Source of the DNA: Alishewanella metallidurans
GTDB taxonomy: Bacteria > Pseudomonadota > Gammaproteobacteria > Enterobacterales > Alteromonadaceae
Assembly (NCBI RefSeq): GCF_036983985.1
Contig: NZ_JALAHQ010000001.1
Location: 620,001 to 684,000 of the forward strand
Length of the DNA stretch: 64,000 nucleotides
Reading direction: 5' to 3'
The notes under the pieces: model-generated
The model's database searches: none
Seen by the model: the letters and a program-made list of their open reading frames with translations, nothing else
What the model was told of the DNA's origin: nothing
Shown: one piece after another, positions 9,785 through 18,872 of the stretch
Position numbering within the stretch: the first letter of the stretch is position 1
Layout: the number at the start of each line of letters is the position of its first letter
Position numbers and translations under genes: made by a program

Positions 9785-11077
9785 ATGTCTGAAATTATAA
9801 AAATTATCGCTCGTGAAATCATGGATTCTCGCGGCAACCCAACGGTAGAAGCCGATGTTTATTTAGCTAGCGGCGCAATGGGCCGTGGTTGTGCGCCATC
9901 AGGTGCATCAACGGGTTCACGCGAAGCATTAGAATTGCGTGATGGCGATAAAACCCGCTATTTAGGTAAAGGCGTTACTAAAGCCGTTGCGAATATTGTT
10001 GGCCCTATTCAGACTGCACTAAAAGGCAAACAGGCTGATCAGCAGCAACAAATTGACCAGATCATGATTGATTTAGATGGCACTGAAACAAAAAGTAACC
10101 TAGGCGCGAACGCGATATTAGCGGTGTCTTTAGCGGTGGCGCGTGCTGCAGCTGCGGATAAACACATTCCGCTGTATCAGCATATTGCTGATTTAAATGG
10201 CACGCCTGGTGTGTATAGCATGCCAGTGCCAATGATGAATATTATTAACGGTGGCGAACACGCTGATAACAACGTTGATATTCAAGAGTTTATGGTACAG
10301 CCGGTTGGCGCAAAAAGCTTTGCTGAAGCGCTACGTATGGGTGCCGAAATTTTCCATAGCTTGAAAAAAGAATTACAAAAACGTGGCCTTAATACGGCAG
10401 TAGGCGACGAAGGTGGCTTTGCCCCTGATCTTAAGTCAAATGAAGAAGCATTAACGGTAATCGTTGAAGCAGTAAAAGCGGCTGGTTACGAAATGAATAA
10501 AGACGTAACCTTGGCCCTAGATTGTGCCGCTACTGAATTTTACAAAGACGGTAAATACGTATTAAGCGGCGAGAATAAAAGCTTTGATGCATATGGCTTT
10601 AACGACTATTTAGCCGGCTTAACTCAGCGCTACCCTATAGTGTCAATTGAAGACGGTTTAGATGAAAGCGATTGGGATGGTTGGAAAGATCTAACCAATA
10701 AACTTGGTGATAAGATACAACTGGTTGGCGACGATTTATTTGTTACTAATACCAAAATTTTAGCCCGTGGCATCGCGCAGGGTATTGGTAACTCTATTTT
10801 AATTAAAGTTAACCAAATTGGTACCTTAAGCGAAACCTTAGCCGCAATTAAAATGGCGAAAGACGCCGGTTTTACTGCCGTAATTTCACACCGCAGTGGT
10901 GAAACCGAAGATGCGTTTATTGCTGATTTAGCAGTGGGTACTGCAGCTGGACAAATTAAAACCGGTTCACTGTGTCGTTCAGATCGGGTAGCGAAGTACA
11001 ATCAGTTATTGCGTATTGAACAAGAATTAGCTGGAAAGGTGCCTTATAACGGCCGTAGCGAAATTAAAGGTCAGTAA
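9785..11077 (+). CDS. eno: Enolase
   Basis: Enolase interconverts 2-phosphoglycerate and phosphoenolpyruvate in glycolysis and, in many gammaproteobacteria, is part of the RNA degradosome. The 430 aa sequence holds the catalytic-loop region GASTGSREALELRD, the metal ligands (ALDCAATEF, SIEDGLDESDW, LVGDDLFVTN) and the signature SHRSGETEDAFIADLAVG with the catalytic region around it. It follows pyrG and ends at a strong terminator. Confidence 0.98.
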   Translation: MSEIIKIIAREIMDSRGNPTVEADVYLASGAMGRGCAPSGASTGSREALELRDGDKTRYLGKGVTKAVANIVGPIQTALKGKQADQQQQIDQIMIDLDGTETKSNLGANAILAVSLAVARAAAADKHIPLYQHIADLNGTPGVYSMPVPMMNIINGGEHADNNVDIQEFMVQPVGAKSFAEALRMGAEIFHSLKKELQKRGLNTAVGDEGGFAPDLKSNEEALTVIVEAVKAAGYEMNKDVTLALDCAATEFYKDGKYVLSGENKSFDAYGFNDYLAGLTQRYPIVSIEDGLDESDWDGWKDLTNKLGDKIQLVGDDLFVTNTKILARGIAQGIGNSILIKVNQIGTLSETLAAIKMAKDAGFTAVISHRSGETEDAFIADLAVGTAAGQIKTGSLCRSDRVAKYNQLLRIEQELAGKVPYNGRSEIKGQ

Positions 11078-11093
11078 TTGCTGACAATATAAA

Positions 11094-11123
11094 ACAAAGC
11101 CACCGTCAGGTGGCTTTGTTTTT
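11094..11123 (+). terminator. Terminator after eno
   Basis: A perfect 11-bp stem (ACAAAGCCACC at 11094-11104 with GGTGGCTTTGT at 11109-11119) with a GTCA loop is followed by TTTT. Confidence 0.9.
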
Positions 11124-11193
11124 AGCGACAAAACTTTATGATGACTAAGGGTTTTTGCTTTGCAAAGTTCAGCCAATTAGCTAACATCTGGTC

Positions 11194-11847
11194 ATGATAG
11201 ATACCCGTGTTAATCAGCCGCATTTCTGGCAGGTGTCCAGAGAAAATCAGACGTATACCGAGCTATGTAACGCTTTGTATGAACGCGAGCTATTACGTCT
11301 ATCGCAATTAAGCACAGAGCAATTATTAAGGTTACCTAACCGACTTGCCAGCTTGCCGTTTTATATCCGTCGTGCTGCCAGTAATATCTTACAACAAAAA
11401 AATCAGCTTGAACTGGATAGCCAAAATGCCTCTTGGTATCACAAGCAAGCAAGTTCATGCCCAGCGCGTAAACAACACGCCGATCCTATTGATGCGTTTT
11501 ATAATAAGTACGCCAAACCGGGTTTAATTGTACCCCTGTATATTACCCAGCTTACGCAAGAGCAAATCGTTTTAGATAGTGTAGATGAGGTTGATAGCGA
11601 AGGTCTTAGGTTACATTGCAATGAACACGGTTGGTTTAGTTTTTCTGGTACGCCGCTTGAATCGCAAAATAGTGATAAATTTCTATTAAAACCGGTTAAA
11701 ACTATTGTTACTGCAGCCTGCTGTGGTCATCAATGGTTAAATGGTGACAAAAAGCCACCGCGACGCCTTAGTTTGCGTGAGCTGCTATTAGCAAGTCGAC
11801 TAAACTGGCAAAACTTTGCTAAGCCATTACCAGCATTGTTGGACTAA
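11194..11847 (+). CDS. Conserved-looking hypothetical protein, cytoplasmic
   Basis: I do not recognise this 217 aa protein. It has no signal peptide or membrane segment. The N-terminal half is helical, Leu- and Gln-rich, with several Arg. The C-terminal half is more compact and contains Cys/His pairs (SSCPARKQH, LHCNEHGW, TAACCGHQW) that could bind metal, and ends in a helix with RRLSLRELLLASRLNW. It lies between the eno terminator and ftsB, 72 bases before ftsB, and may be transcribed with the division/isoprenoid genes. Reading-frame quality and codon use resemble its neighbours, so I regard it as a real gene. Confidence 0.65.
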   Translation: MIDTRVNQPHFWQVSRENQTYTELCNALYERELLRLSQLSTEQLLRLPNRLASLPFYIRRAASNILQQKNQLELDSQNASWYHKQASSCPARKQHADPIDAFYNKYAKPGLIVPLYITQLTQEQIVLDSVDEVDSEGLRLHCNEHGWFSFSGTPLESQNSDKFLLKPVKTIVTAACCGHQWLNGDKKPPRRLSLRELLLASRLNWQNFAKPLPALLD

Positions 11848-11919
11848 TCGTGGTTTCCTACTTTGCATTCATCGGCCAAGGCTTCATAATAACTAAAGCT
11901 TTTTTAACGAAGTTGTAAT

Positions 11920-12219
11920 ATGCGAATACTCACCTTACTACTTATTGTCTTACTCGGCTTGCTGCAATACCGTTTATGGTTTGGCGAACATAGTATTGCC
12001 GACTATTTTCGCCAGCAAGAAGAGCTACGCAGCCAGCAAGCAAGTAACCTAGAGCTAGCGAAACGCAATAGATTGTTGCTTGCGGATGTAAAAGACTTAC
12101 AACAAGGGCTTGATGCCATTGAAGAGCGAGCGCGAAACGAACTTGGTCTGATTAAAGAAGATGAAGTGTTTTTTCGTATGATTAGCCAACATGGTGATAA
12201 CGGTGGCAGCAATGACTGA
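11920..12219 (+). CDS. ftsB: Cell division protein FtsB
   Basis: FtsB forms the FtsQ-FtsB-FtsL complex of the divisome. The 99 aa protein has one N-terminal membrane segment (ILTLLLIVLLGLLQYRLWFG), then a periplasmic coiled coil rich in Glu, Gln and Leu, and the family motif EERARNELGLIKEDEVFFR. Its stop overlaps the start of ispD, the usual arrangement in gammaproteobacteria. Confidence 0.94.
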   Translation: MRILTLLLIVLLGLLQYRLWFGEHSIADYFRQQEELRSQQASNLELAKRNRLLLADVKDLQQGLDAIEERARNELGLIKEDEVFFRMISQHGDNGGSND

Positions 12220-12904
12220 CCCCGTTTTGCCAGCAATAGCCGCTATAATGCCGGCAGCTGGCATTGGCTCACGTATGCAAAGCAGTGTACCCAAACAATA
12301 TTTACAACTGCATGGCAAAACTATTTTGGAGCATAGTGTCGCTAAACTGCGTTCGGTGCCGGCTATCCAACAACTATGGTTAGCCTTGGCCGCTGATGAT
12401 CCTTACTTTGATACCACAGCATTGGCTAATGATGACATTATCCGCGTAAAGGGTGGTGATGAGCGAATGCACTCGGTGTTAAACGCGCTGTGCTTTATTG
12501 ATGAATATCAGTACCCTTGGGTTTTAGTGCATGACGCCGCTCGGCCGTTGGTACGTAAAAGTGATATTGAACAGCTGATTAAGCGCTGTATCAGCTCCGG
12601 TGAAGGCGGTATTCTGGCTTGTCGAGTGCGCGATACAATGAAGCGCGGCGAAAATACCGTCAGTGAAACAGTAAGTCGCGAGCATTTATGGCATGCGCTA
12701 ACACCGCAATTATTCCCGACGGCCATTTTAAAGGCCGCACTTAATGACGCGATATTGGCTGGTATTAATGTTACTGATGAAGCCTCAGCCATGGAATGGG
12801 CAGGGCATAAGGTGTTGCTAGTTGAAGGCCATAGCGACAATATTAAAATTACGCAGCCAGCTGATTTAGCGCTGGCTGCGTTTTATCTGGAGCAGTCAAT
12901 TTAA
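12212..12904 (+). CDS. ispD: 2-C-methyl-D-erythritol 4-phosphate cytidylyltransferase
   Basis: IspD transfers CMP to methylerythritol phosphate in the MEP isoprenoid pathway. The CTP-binding N-terminus IMPAAGIGSRMQ with PKQYLQL is present, as are the VHDAARPLV segment and the C-terminal GHSDNIKITQPADLALA. A GTG at 12191 is in frame, but the ATG at 12212, overlapping the ftsB stop by 8 bases, gives the standard 230 aa product. The stop shares one base with the ispF start. Confidence 0.95.
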   Translation: MTDPVLPAIAAIMPAAGIGSRMQSSVPKQYLQLHGKTILEHSVAKLRSVPAIQQLWLALAADDPYFDTTALANDDIIRVKGGDERMHSVLNALCFIDEYQYPWVLVHDAARPLVRKSDIEQLIKRCISSGEGGILACRVRDTMKRGENTVSETVSREHLWHALTPQLFPTAILKAALNDAILAGINVTDEASAMEWAGHKVLLVEGHSDNIKITQPADLALAAFYLEQSI

Positions 12905-13383
12905 TGAAAATGCGTGTAGGCCATGGTTTTGATGTACATGCCTTTGGCGGCGATGGGCCAATTACACTTGGTGGTGTAAAAATAGATAATCCACAAGGGC
13001 TATTGGCGCACTCCGACGGTGATGTAGTGCTGCATGCCTTGTCAGATGCGCTACTCGGTGCTTTAGCAATGGGTGATATTGGCCATCATTTCCCTGATAC
13101 CGATGCTGCATTTAAAGGCATTGATAGCCGTATTTTATTACGCAAAGTGTATGCTGATATACAAACTGCGGGTTATAGCGTGGGTAATTTAGATATTACC
13201 ATCATGGCGCAAGCGCCAAAGATGGCTCCGCATATTACGGCAATGCGCCAGTGTATTGCTGACGACCTAGCTTGTGAGTTGTCTCAGGTTAACGTTAAGG
13301 CCACCACCACTGAAAAGTTAGGCTTTGTTGGGCGCAAAGAGGGCATAGCAGTTGAAGCGGTAGTGTTATTGGTTAGCGCATGA
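12904..13383 (+). CDS. ispF: 2-C-methyl-D-erythritol 2,4-cyclodiphosphate synthase
   Basis: IspF closes the cyclodiphosphate in the MEP pathway, directly after IspD (IspE acts between them). The zinc ligands are in GHGFDVHAFGG and in the LLAHSDGDVVLHALSDALLG segment, and the substrate-binding GHHFPDTD is intact. At 159 aa it has the normal length. The start overlaps the ispD stop and the end overlaps the truD start, indicating translational coupling through the cluster. Confidence 0.97.
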   Translation: MKMRVGHGFDVHAFGGDGPITLGGVKIDNPQGLLAHSDGDVVLHALSDALLGALAMGDIGHHFPDTDAAFKGIDSRILLRKVYADIQTAGYSVGNLDITIMAQAPKMAPHITAMRQCIADDLACELSQVNVKATTTEKLGFVGRKEGIAVEAVVLLVSA

Positions 13384-14423
13384 TTAACAATAAACCTTTA
13401 GCCTATTTATATGCTGAACCGACAGCTACCGCGTTACTACGCCAGCAAGCTGATGATTTTATTGTCGATGAACAGCTAAACTTTAGCCCCAGTGGTGCTG
13501 GCGAACATGTGCTGCTGCAAATTGAGAAAATAGGCCAGAATACCCAATACGTGGCCAAGCAGTTGGCAACGCTAACGGGGCTTCGTGTCCGCGATATTAG
13601 CTATGCCGGTTTAAAAGATCGACATGCGGTAACTAGGCAGTGGTTTTGCTTTAAATGGCCGATTAAACAAGAACTCGATTGGCAAAGTTGGCAGCTTGAA
13701 GGGTGTAAAATCCTCGATATGCAGCGCCATTATCGTAAGTTACGTTTGGGCGCTTTAAAAGCGAATCTATTTAAAATTCGCCTGCGCGAGGTATCTAACG
13801 CTGCTGATGTGCTTAAACGCGCGGAGCTATTGCTAGACGGTGTACCTAACTATTATGGTGAGCAGCGCTTTGGCATCAATGGTGGTAATTTAGTGCTGGC
13901 TGAGCAGCTATTTAGTGGTCAAAGTATTACCGATCGCAAGTTACGCGGCTTAGCCTTGTCGGCAGCCCGATCTTTTATCTTTAACCAGCAAGTGGCGGCG
14001 CGTATTAACCATGGGTTATTTAACCAAATAGTAGATGGTGATGTGCTACAACTGGATGGTTCAGGTTCGGTATTTCGCGCAGCGCAAACTGATAGTGCGT
14101 TGCAGCAACGTTTGACTGAAAAAGACCTACATATAACCGCAGTACTTGCTGGCATTGGCGAACCTATGGTTAGCGCAACCGCCGCTGAATTTGAGCAGCA
14201 AGTGTTAGCTCAGTATGCCTCGTTAGTGCAAGGGCTAGAAGATTACCGCTTAAAAGCTGAGCGCAGAGCCATTAGGCTAGTGCCACAACAGTTGGCGATA
14301 CAGCAGCAGGGCGCAGATATTAACCTTAGCTTTGCCCTGCCTGCAGGTTGCTTTGCGACTAGCGTGCTGCGCGAGTTAGTGAATTATCGTGATTGCGGCC
14401 GTCAAGCAGCGGCATTGGAGTAG
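13380..14423 (+). CDS. truD: tRNA pseudouridine(13) synthase
   Basis: TruD makes pseudouridine at position 13 of tRNA-Glu. The catalytic Asp lies in the motif AGLKDRHAVTRQW, and the PNYYGEQRFG motif and the TruD insertion domain are present. The 347 aa length matches the E. coli enzyme. Start and stop overlap the flanking genes (ATGA with ispF), as in E. coli ispDF-truD-surE. Confidence 0.96.
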   Translation: MINNKPLAYLYAEPTATALLRQQADDFIVDEQLNFSPSGAGEHVLLQIEKIGQNTQYVAKQLATLTGLRVRDISYAGLKDRHAVTRQWFCFKWPIKQELDWQSWQLEGCKILDMQRHYRKLRLGALKANLFKIRLREVSNAADVLKRAELLLDGVPNYYGEQRFGINGGNLVLAEQLFSGQSITDRKLRGLALSAARSFIFNQQVAARINHGLFNQIVDGDVLQLDGSGSVFRAAQTDSALQQRLTEKDLHITAVLAGIGEPMVSATAAEFEQQVLAQYASLVQGLEDYRLKAERRAIRLVPQQLAIQQQGADINLSFALPAGCFATSVLRELVNYRDCGRQAAALE

Positions 14424-14426
14424 CGA

Positions 14427-15179
14427 ATGCGCATTTTATTAAGTAATGACGATGGCGTGCATGCCAAGGGCATGCAGGTGTTGCAGCAAGCCCTTTGTCA
14501 AATAGCTGAAGTGACCACTGTGGGGCCAGATCGTAACTGTAGCGGTGCCAGTAGTTCGTTAACGCTAATGAATCCGCTGCGTGTACAGAAAATGGAAAAC
14601 GGCTTTTTATCAGTTAATGGCACACCAAGTGATTGTGTACACCTTGCCATTAGCAAGCTATTGTCGTTTACGCCAGACTTAGTGGTGGCAGGTATTAACC
14701 ACGGTGCCAACTTGGGCGATGATGTGCTGTATTCTGGTACGGTAGCGGCCGCAACTGAAGGACGCTACTTAGGCTTGCCGGCTATTGCCGTATCGTTAGC
14801 CGGTCGTGGTGATGAACATTTTGCCACCGCAGCTCATGTCACTATACAGGTAATTAAAAAGTTAAAATCACATCCATTACCAGCCGATCAAATTCTTAAT
14901 ATCAATGTACCAGCTATACCCATTGCAGAGCTAAAAGGCATTCAGGTAACACGGTTAGGGCGTCGTCATAAAGCAGAAACCATGACCAGTACTACTGATC
15001 CCTGGGGCCGAGAAATATATTGGTATGGTGTACTTGGCCCTGAGCTAGATGCTGGCGAGGGCACTGATTTTTATGCAGTAGCGAATAACTACGCTTCTAT
15101 TACGCCACTGCAAATTGATATGTCGGCATACCGCAGTATGGACCGATTGAAACAATGGTTAGAAGGGATAAATTTGTAA
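14427..15179 (+). CDS. surE: 5'/3'-nucleotidase SurE
   Basis: SurE is a metal-dependent survival nucleotidase acting on nucleoside monophosphates and short polyphosphate. The N-terminal motif LLSNDDGVHAKGMQ contains the metal-binding DD pair, and further ligands lie in PDRNCSGASSSLTL and GINHGANLGDDVLYSGTVAAA. It sits in the classical truD-surE-pcm-nlpD-rpoS order, linked to stationary-phase survival. Confidence 0.97.
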   Translation: MRILLSNDDGVHAKGMQVLQQALCQIAEVTTVGPDRNCSGASSSLTLMNPLRVQKMENGFLSVNGTPSDCVHLAISKLLSFTPDLVVAGINHGANLGDDVLYSGTVAAATEGRYLGLPAIAVSLAGRGDEHFATAAHVTIQVIKKLKSHPLPADQILNINVPAIPIAELKGIQVTRLGRRHKAETMTSTTDPWGREIYWYGVLGPELDAGEGTDFYAVANNYASITPLQIDMSAYRSMDRLKQWLEGINL

Positions 15180-15180
15180 C

Positions 15181-15819
15181 ATGGCCGTCGCAAATTCTCG
15201 TAGCGCCGCGGTATTGGCGCAAAAACTTCAAAGCGAAGGTATTACACAGCAACAGGTGCTAACGGCAATTGCTAATACACCGCGTCATCTGTTTGTCGAA
15301 GCTGTATTGGCACATAAAGCTTATGAAAATACCGCTTTACCTATTGGCCAAGGCCAAACTATTTCGCAGCCTTATATTGTCGCTCGTATGACTGAGTTGC
15401 TATTACAAGACAAAGCGCCCGGCAAATTATTAGAAATAGGTACTGGCTCAGGCTACCAAACGGCAATATTGGCGCGGTTATTCTCACATGTGTGCAGTGT
15501 TGAGCGTATTAAAGCTTTGCAGTTTCAGGCAAAGCGCCGCCTCCAACAATTAGATTTACATAATGTATCAATGAAGCACGGTGATGGCTGGCAAGGTTGG
15601 CCTAGCAAGGCGCCGTTTGACAGCATTATTGTTACCGCAGCACCAAGCGAAGTGCCTATTGCGTTGTTACAACAACTAAGCGATGGTGGCAGACTAGTTA
15701 TCCCAGTTGGTTTGCATGAGCAAGTCTTGCGTGTGTATCAACGTAGCGGTAGTGAGTTTACCAGCCAAGATATTGAAGCTGTTCGGTTCGTACCTCTAGT
15801 ACCCGGTGAACTAGCCTAG
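15181..15819 (+). CDS. pcm: Protein-L-isoaspartate O-methyltransferase
   Basis: Pcm repairs isoaspartyl residues in damaged proteins using S-adenosylmethionine. The 212 aa sequence has the SAM-binding loop LEIGTGSGYQTAILA, the GQTISQPYIVARMTELL substrate segment and the VTAAPSEVPIALL motif. Its ATG follows the surE stop by one base, so translation is coupled. Confidence 0.96.
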   Translation: MAVANSRSAAVLAQKLQSEGITQQQVLTAIANTPRHLFVEAVLAHKAYENTALPIGQGQTISQPYIVARMTELLLQDKAPGKLLEIGTGSGYQTAILARLFSHVCSVERIKALQFQAKRRLQQLDLHNVSMKHGDGWQGWPSKAPFDSIIVTAAPSEVPIALLQQLSDGGRLVIPVGLHEQVLRVYQRSGSEFTSQDIEAVRFVPLVPGELA

Positions 15820-15908
15820 GCGTTTAGCATCTAAGGTTAGCGTTAATTTTTCATTCTGACGCCCATATTTACAGTGCTATATACAAAGGCAATCAACAAG
15901 GAAAGTAA

Positions 15909-16811
15909 ATGCAGTTTTTGCAGTGGATCATAAAAGGCTTGGCGATGGGCGCAGCGGATGTTGTGCCAGGCGTGTCTGGCGGCACCTTAGCGTTTATTCT
16001 CGGTATTTACGAGCGTCTACTCGGCGCAATTAGCCATTGTAATATACAGGCGGTTAAGCTGCTGTTGCAGGGGCGCGTTAAAGCTATGTGGCAGTACGTC
16101 GATGGCACTTTTTTACTGTGTTTGTTTGGCGGTATCTTATTTAGTGTATTTACACTGGCAGGTATTATTTCTTATTTATTAGTACATAGACCCATTCCAT
16201 TGTGGGCATTGTTTTTTGCATTAATTATTACCGCGTTACCGCATTTATGTCGCAGTTTACGCTGGAGCGTTTGGCGCTTATTACTCTGCGCGTTAGGTAT
16301 ACTATTTTCTGTACTGGTGGGTATGTTAACACCACAGGAATTACAGCCACAAAGTTGGATGTTCTTTGTTGCTGGTGCAGTAGCAATTTGCGCGATGATT
16401 TTACCCGGTATTTCTGGCAGTTTTATTTTGTTAATGTCTGGCATGTATGCGCCAGTATTGCTTGCCGTAACTGAATTACAATTAGGTGTGCTAGCGTTAT
16501 TTATGCTCGGTTGCATTGTTGGCTTGTTAAGTTTTTCGCGGTTATTAAATTGGCTATTGCAACATTATCATGACGCGAGTTTGGCATTGTTAATTGGTAT
16601 CGTTATTGGTGCACTGTATCGAATTTGGCCTTGGCAGGTGGCGCAGCAGCTGTATTTACCTTGGCACTACGCCGACAGTATTGGGCCTGCGGATGCTTTA
16701 CTGGCGCTAATTTGCGCGCTAGCCGGAGTAATAGTAATGTTGCTATTGCTTAATTTAGAAAAATGGTTAAAACCAGCTTCGGTGAACGCTAAGCCAGCAG
16801 CAAACGAATAG
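15909..16811 (+). CDS. DUF368 (PopT-type) membrane protein, probable undecaprenyl phosphate carrier
   Basis: This 300 aa protein is very hydrophobic, with about eight to ten membrane segments. It carries the two family signatures: GAADVVPGVSGGTLAFILGIYERLL at the start and the related ICAMILPGISGSFILLMSG in the middle, suggesting an inverted internal repeat. DUF368 proteins (PopT) have been shown to recycle undecaprenyl phosphate across the inner membrane. A DUF368 gene also lies between pcm and nlpD in Vibrio, so the position is a conserved variant of the rpoS locus. The function here is inferred from the family. Confidence 0.85.
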   Translation: MQFLQWIIKGLAMGAADVVPGVSGGTLAFILGIYERLLGAISHCNIQAVKLLLQGRVKAMWQYVDGTFLLCLFGGILFSVFTLAGIISYLLVHRPIPLWALFFALIITALPHLCRSLRWSVWRLLLCALGILFSVLVGMLTPQELQPQSWMFFVAGAVAICAMILPGISGSFILLMSGMYAPVLLAVTELQLGVLALFMLGCIVGLLSFSRLLNWLLQHYHDASLALLIGIVIGALYRIWPWQVAQQLYLPWHYADSIGPADALLALICALAGVIVMLLLLNLEKWLKPASVNAKPAANE

Positions 16812-16821
16812 GAAATATAGT

Positions 16822-17793
16822 ATCCGTTGTTTTAACGACTACTCTTTCACGTTAACGCAAACCTTTGGCTGGATTAGCAAAGGTGCGCTGCTGTTGCTTA
16901 TACTGCAGGTTGTGGCTTGTTCGTCACGCACCGCACCTGCGCCTGTTACTACGCTTGATCTGAGAGAAAACTTCTATCAGCAGCGTAACCGAGGTAGTTT
17001 AAACGCACATACTTATACCGTTCAGCGTGGCGATACGTTGTATTCAATCGCGTTTCGTGCCGGTAAAGACGTGCGCGAGCTAGCGGCAATTAATAACATT
17101 GCCAGCCCGTACACTATTTATCCACAGCAAAAATTACGCCTTGGTGGTAAGGTTGCGCTTAACCACAAAAAGTCGACACCAAGTGTGGCACAGGTAGAAA
17201 ACACCAAGCCAGCTCCTAGCAAAAAAACACCGACCATTATAAAACCCACGCCGAGCGTAAAGCCGGTTCCGGTTCAAGTGGTAAAAAATACCAGTAACCA
17301 GAGTTCAAGCCAAACAAAATCAAATAGTTCGGTTAAACCAGTTGCGTCAGAAAATCAAAAGAGTTATGGTCAGACAGTAGCTATAAAAAACAAAAAAAGC
17401 GCGAATCTTACCCCGAATATTGGCTTGGTGCAATGGCAGTGGCCAGTTAAAGGGAAAATAATTTCTGGGTTTTCGCATAAAGAGCAAGGCAACAAAGGTG
17501 TCGATATTAGCGGCGCGGAGGGCAATAGGGTCAATGCTGCTGCGAGTGGGCAGGTTGTGTATGCCGGTAACGCGCTAAGAGGATATGGCAACTTAATTAT
17601 AATTAAGCATAACGATGATTACCTAAGTGCATACGCTCACAACAGAAAGATGCTGGTAGCAGAAAAGCAGATGGTAATGGCAGGCCAGCAAATTGCCGAA
17701 CTAGGTAGTACCGATGCAACTGATGCACGTTTGCATTTTGAGATACGTTATCGTGGTAGTTCGGTTGATCCATTAAAATATTTACCAAAATAA
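16822..17793 (+). CDS. nlpD: Murein hydrolase activator NlpD (LysM and M23 lipoprotein), non-standard start
   Basis: NlpD is an outer-membrane lipoprotein that activates amidases during division. A LysM domain (TYTVQRGDTLYSIAFRAG) follows the lipobox QVVAC. A Ser/Pro/Lys-rich linker comes next, then a degenerate M23 domain (GNKGVDISGAEGN, NDDYLSAYAHN, LHFEIRYRG) without the full set of zinc ligands, as expected for an activator. The start is odd. The first ordinary start codon in frame, TTG 16894, leaves only eight residues before the lipid Cys. Upstream to the previous stop there is no in-frame ATG, GTG or TTG. I place the start at an ATC (16822) with AGGAAA 7 bases before it; ATT at 16873 is the alternative. 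rpoS follows. Confidence 0.85.
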   Translation: MRCFNDYSFTLTQTFGWISKGALLLLILQVVACSSRTAPAPVTTLDLRENFYQQRNRGSLNAHTYTVQRGDTLYSIAFRAGKDVRELAAINNIASPYTIYPQQKLRLGGKVALNHKKSTPSVAQVENTKPAPSKKTPTIIKPTPSVKPVPVQVVKNTSNQSSSQTKSNSSVKPVASENQKSYGQTVAIKNKKSANLTPNIGLVQWQWPVKGKIISGFSHKEQGNKGVDISGAEGNRVNAAASGQVVYAGNALRGYGNLIIIKHNDDYLSAYAHNRKMLVAEKQMVMAGQQIAELGSTDATDARLHFEIRYRGSSVDPLKYLPK

Positions 17794-17875
17794 TTAGATT
17801 AAAACACTAGCGTCATAAGAAGGATTAGATAGCGTCTGGCTAGCCCCAGCACCCTGTATACGTGGGAGAAAGGAC

Positions 17876-18862
17876 ATGACACAAAAAAGTGATGATGTAC
17901 TAGATTATAAAGAAGACGAGATAGAGGATGAGGGGCTACTCGACGATGAAGCCGAACCGGATGCCGCTGCATTAGCAACTGAAGAAGTTGGTAATGATGA
18001 AGTTTTTGCCAAAGACGACAGTCAAAAAAACATGGATGCCACGCAGATTTATTTGGGGGAAATTGGTTTCTCACCACTGCTTTCTGCTGAAGAAGAGGTC
18101 TACTTTTCGCGCCTAGCATTAAAAGGTGACCAAGCTGCGCGCAAACGAATGATTGAAAGTAATTTACGTTTAGTCGTTAAAATTGCGCGTCGATATATCA
18201 ACCGTGGTTTGGCATTGTTAGATTTAATTGAAGAAGGCAACCTTGGCTTAATTCGCGCGGTAGAAAAGTTTGACCCTGAACGAGGTTTCCGATTTTCTAC
18301 TTATGCTACTTGGTGGATCCGCCAGACCATCGAGCGGGCCATTATGAATCAAACCCGCACCATCCGTTTACCCATTCATGTAGTAAAAGAACTGAATATT
18401 TATTTACGCGCCGCGCGTGAGTTGTCGCAAAAGTTGGATCATGAGCCGACACCTGAAGAAATTGCTGCAGCATTAGATCGTCCAGTTGAAGACGTACGCA
18501 AAATGCTAAAGCTAAATGAAAAAATAACCTCGGTAGATACACCCATTGCGGGTGCTTCTGAAAAGATGCTGCTGGATATTATTGCTGATGAAAAGGAGTT
18601 AGGGCCTGAAGCTGAATTGCAAGAGGCCGATATTCGTCAGCATTTGGTGGTTTGGTTAAACGAGCTAAATCCCAAGCAGCGTGAAGTGCTAGCACGGCGT
18701 TTTGGCATGTTGGGCTACGAGCCTTCGACATTAGAAGATGTTGGCCATGAAATAGGTTTAACTCGTGAGCGGGTGCGGCAAATTCAAGTAGAGGCACTGC
18801 GGCGGTTACGTGAAATAGTAACGCATCAAGGCTTAAACGTTGAAACCTTGTTCCAAGAGTAA
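17876..18862 (+). CDS. rpoS: RNA polymerase sigma factor RpoS
   Basis: RpoS is the general stress and stationary-phase sigma factor. After an acidic N-terminus (region 1.1-like, many Asp/Glu), the 328 aa protein shows region 1.2 (DATQIYLGEIG), region 2 (RRYINRGLALLDLIEEGNLGLIRAVEKFD and the -10-binding FSTYATWWIRQTIERAI), region 3 and region 4.2 (GLTRERVRQIQVEALRRLR). The order nlpD-rpoS is conserved, and a main rpoS promoter is expected inside nlpD. A perfect palindromic terminator follows. Confidence 0.98.
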   Translation: MTQKSDDVLDYKEDEIEDEGLLDDEAEPDAAALATEEVGNDEVFAKDDSQKNMDATQIYLGEIGFSPLLSAEEEVYFSRLALKGDQAARKRMIESNLRLVVKIARRYINRGLALLDLIEEGNLGLIRAVEKFDPERGFRFSTYATWWIRQTIERAIMNQTRTIRLPIHVVKELNIYLRAARELSQKLDHEPTPEEIAAALDRPVEDVRKMLKLNEKITSVDTPIAGASEKMLLDIIADEKELGPEAELQEADIRQHLVVWLNELNPKQREVLARRFGMLGYEPSTLEDVGHEIGLTRERVRQIQVEALRRLREIVTHQGLNVETLFQE

Positions 18863-18872
18863 TCATCATATA

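Noticed and set aside
11194..11847. SEC-C or zinc-finger protein
   Set aside because: The Cys/His pairs are scattered and do not match a spacing I can name.
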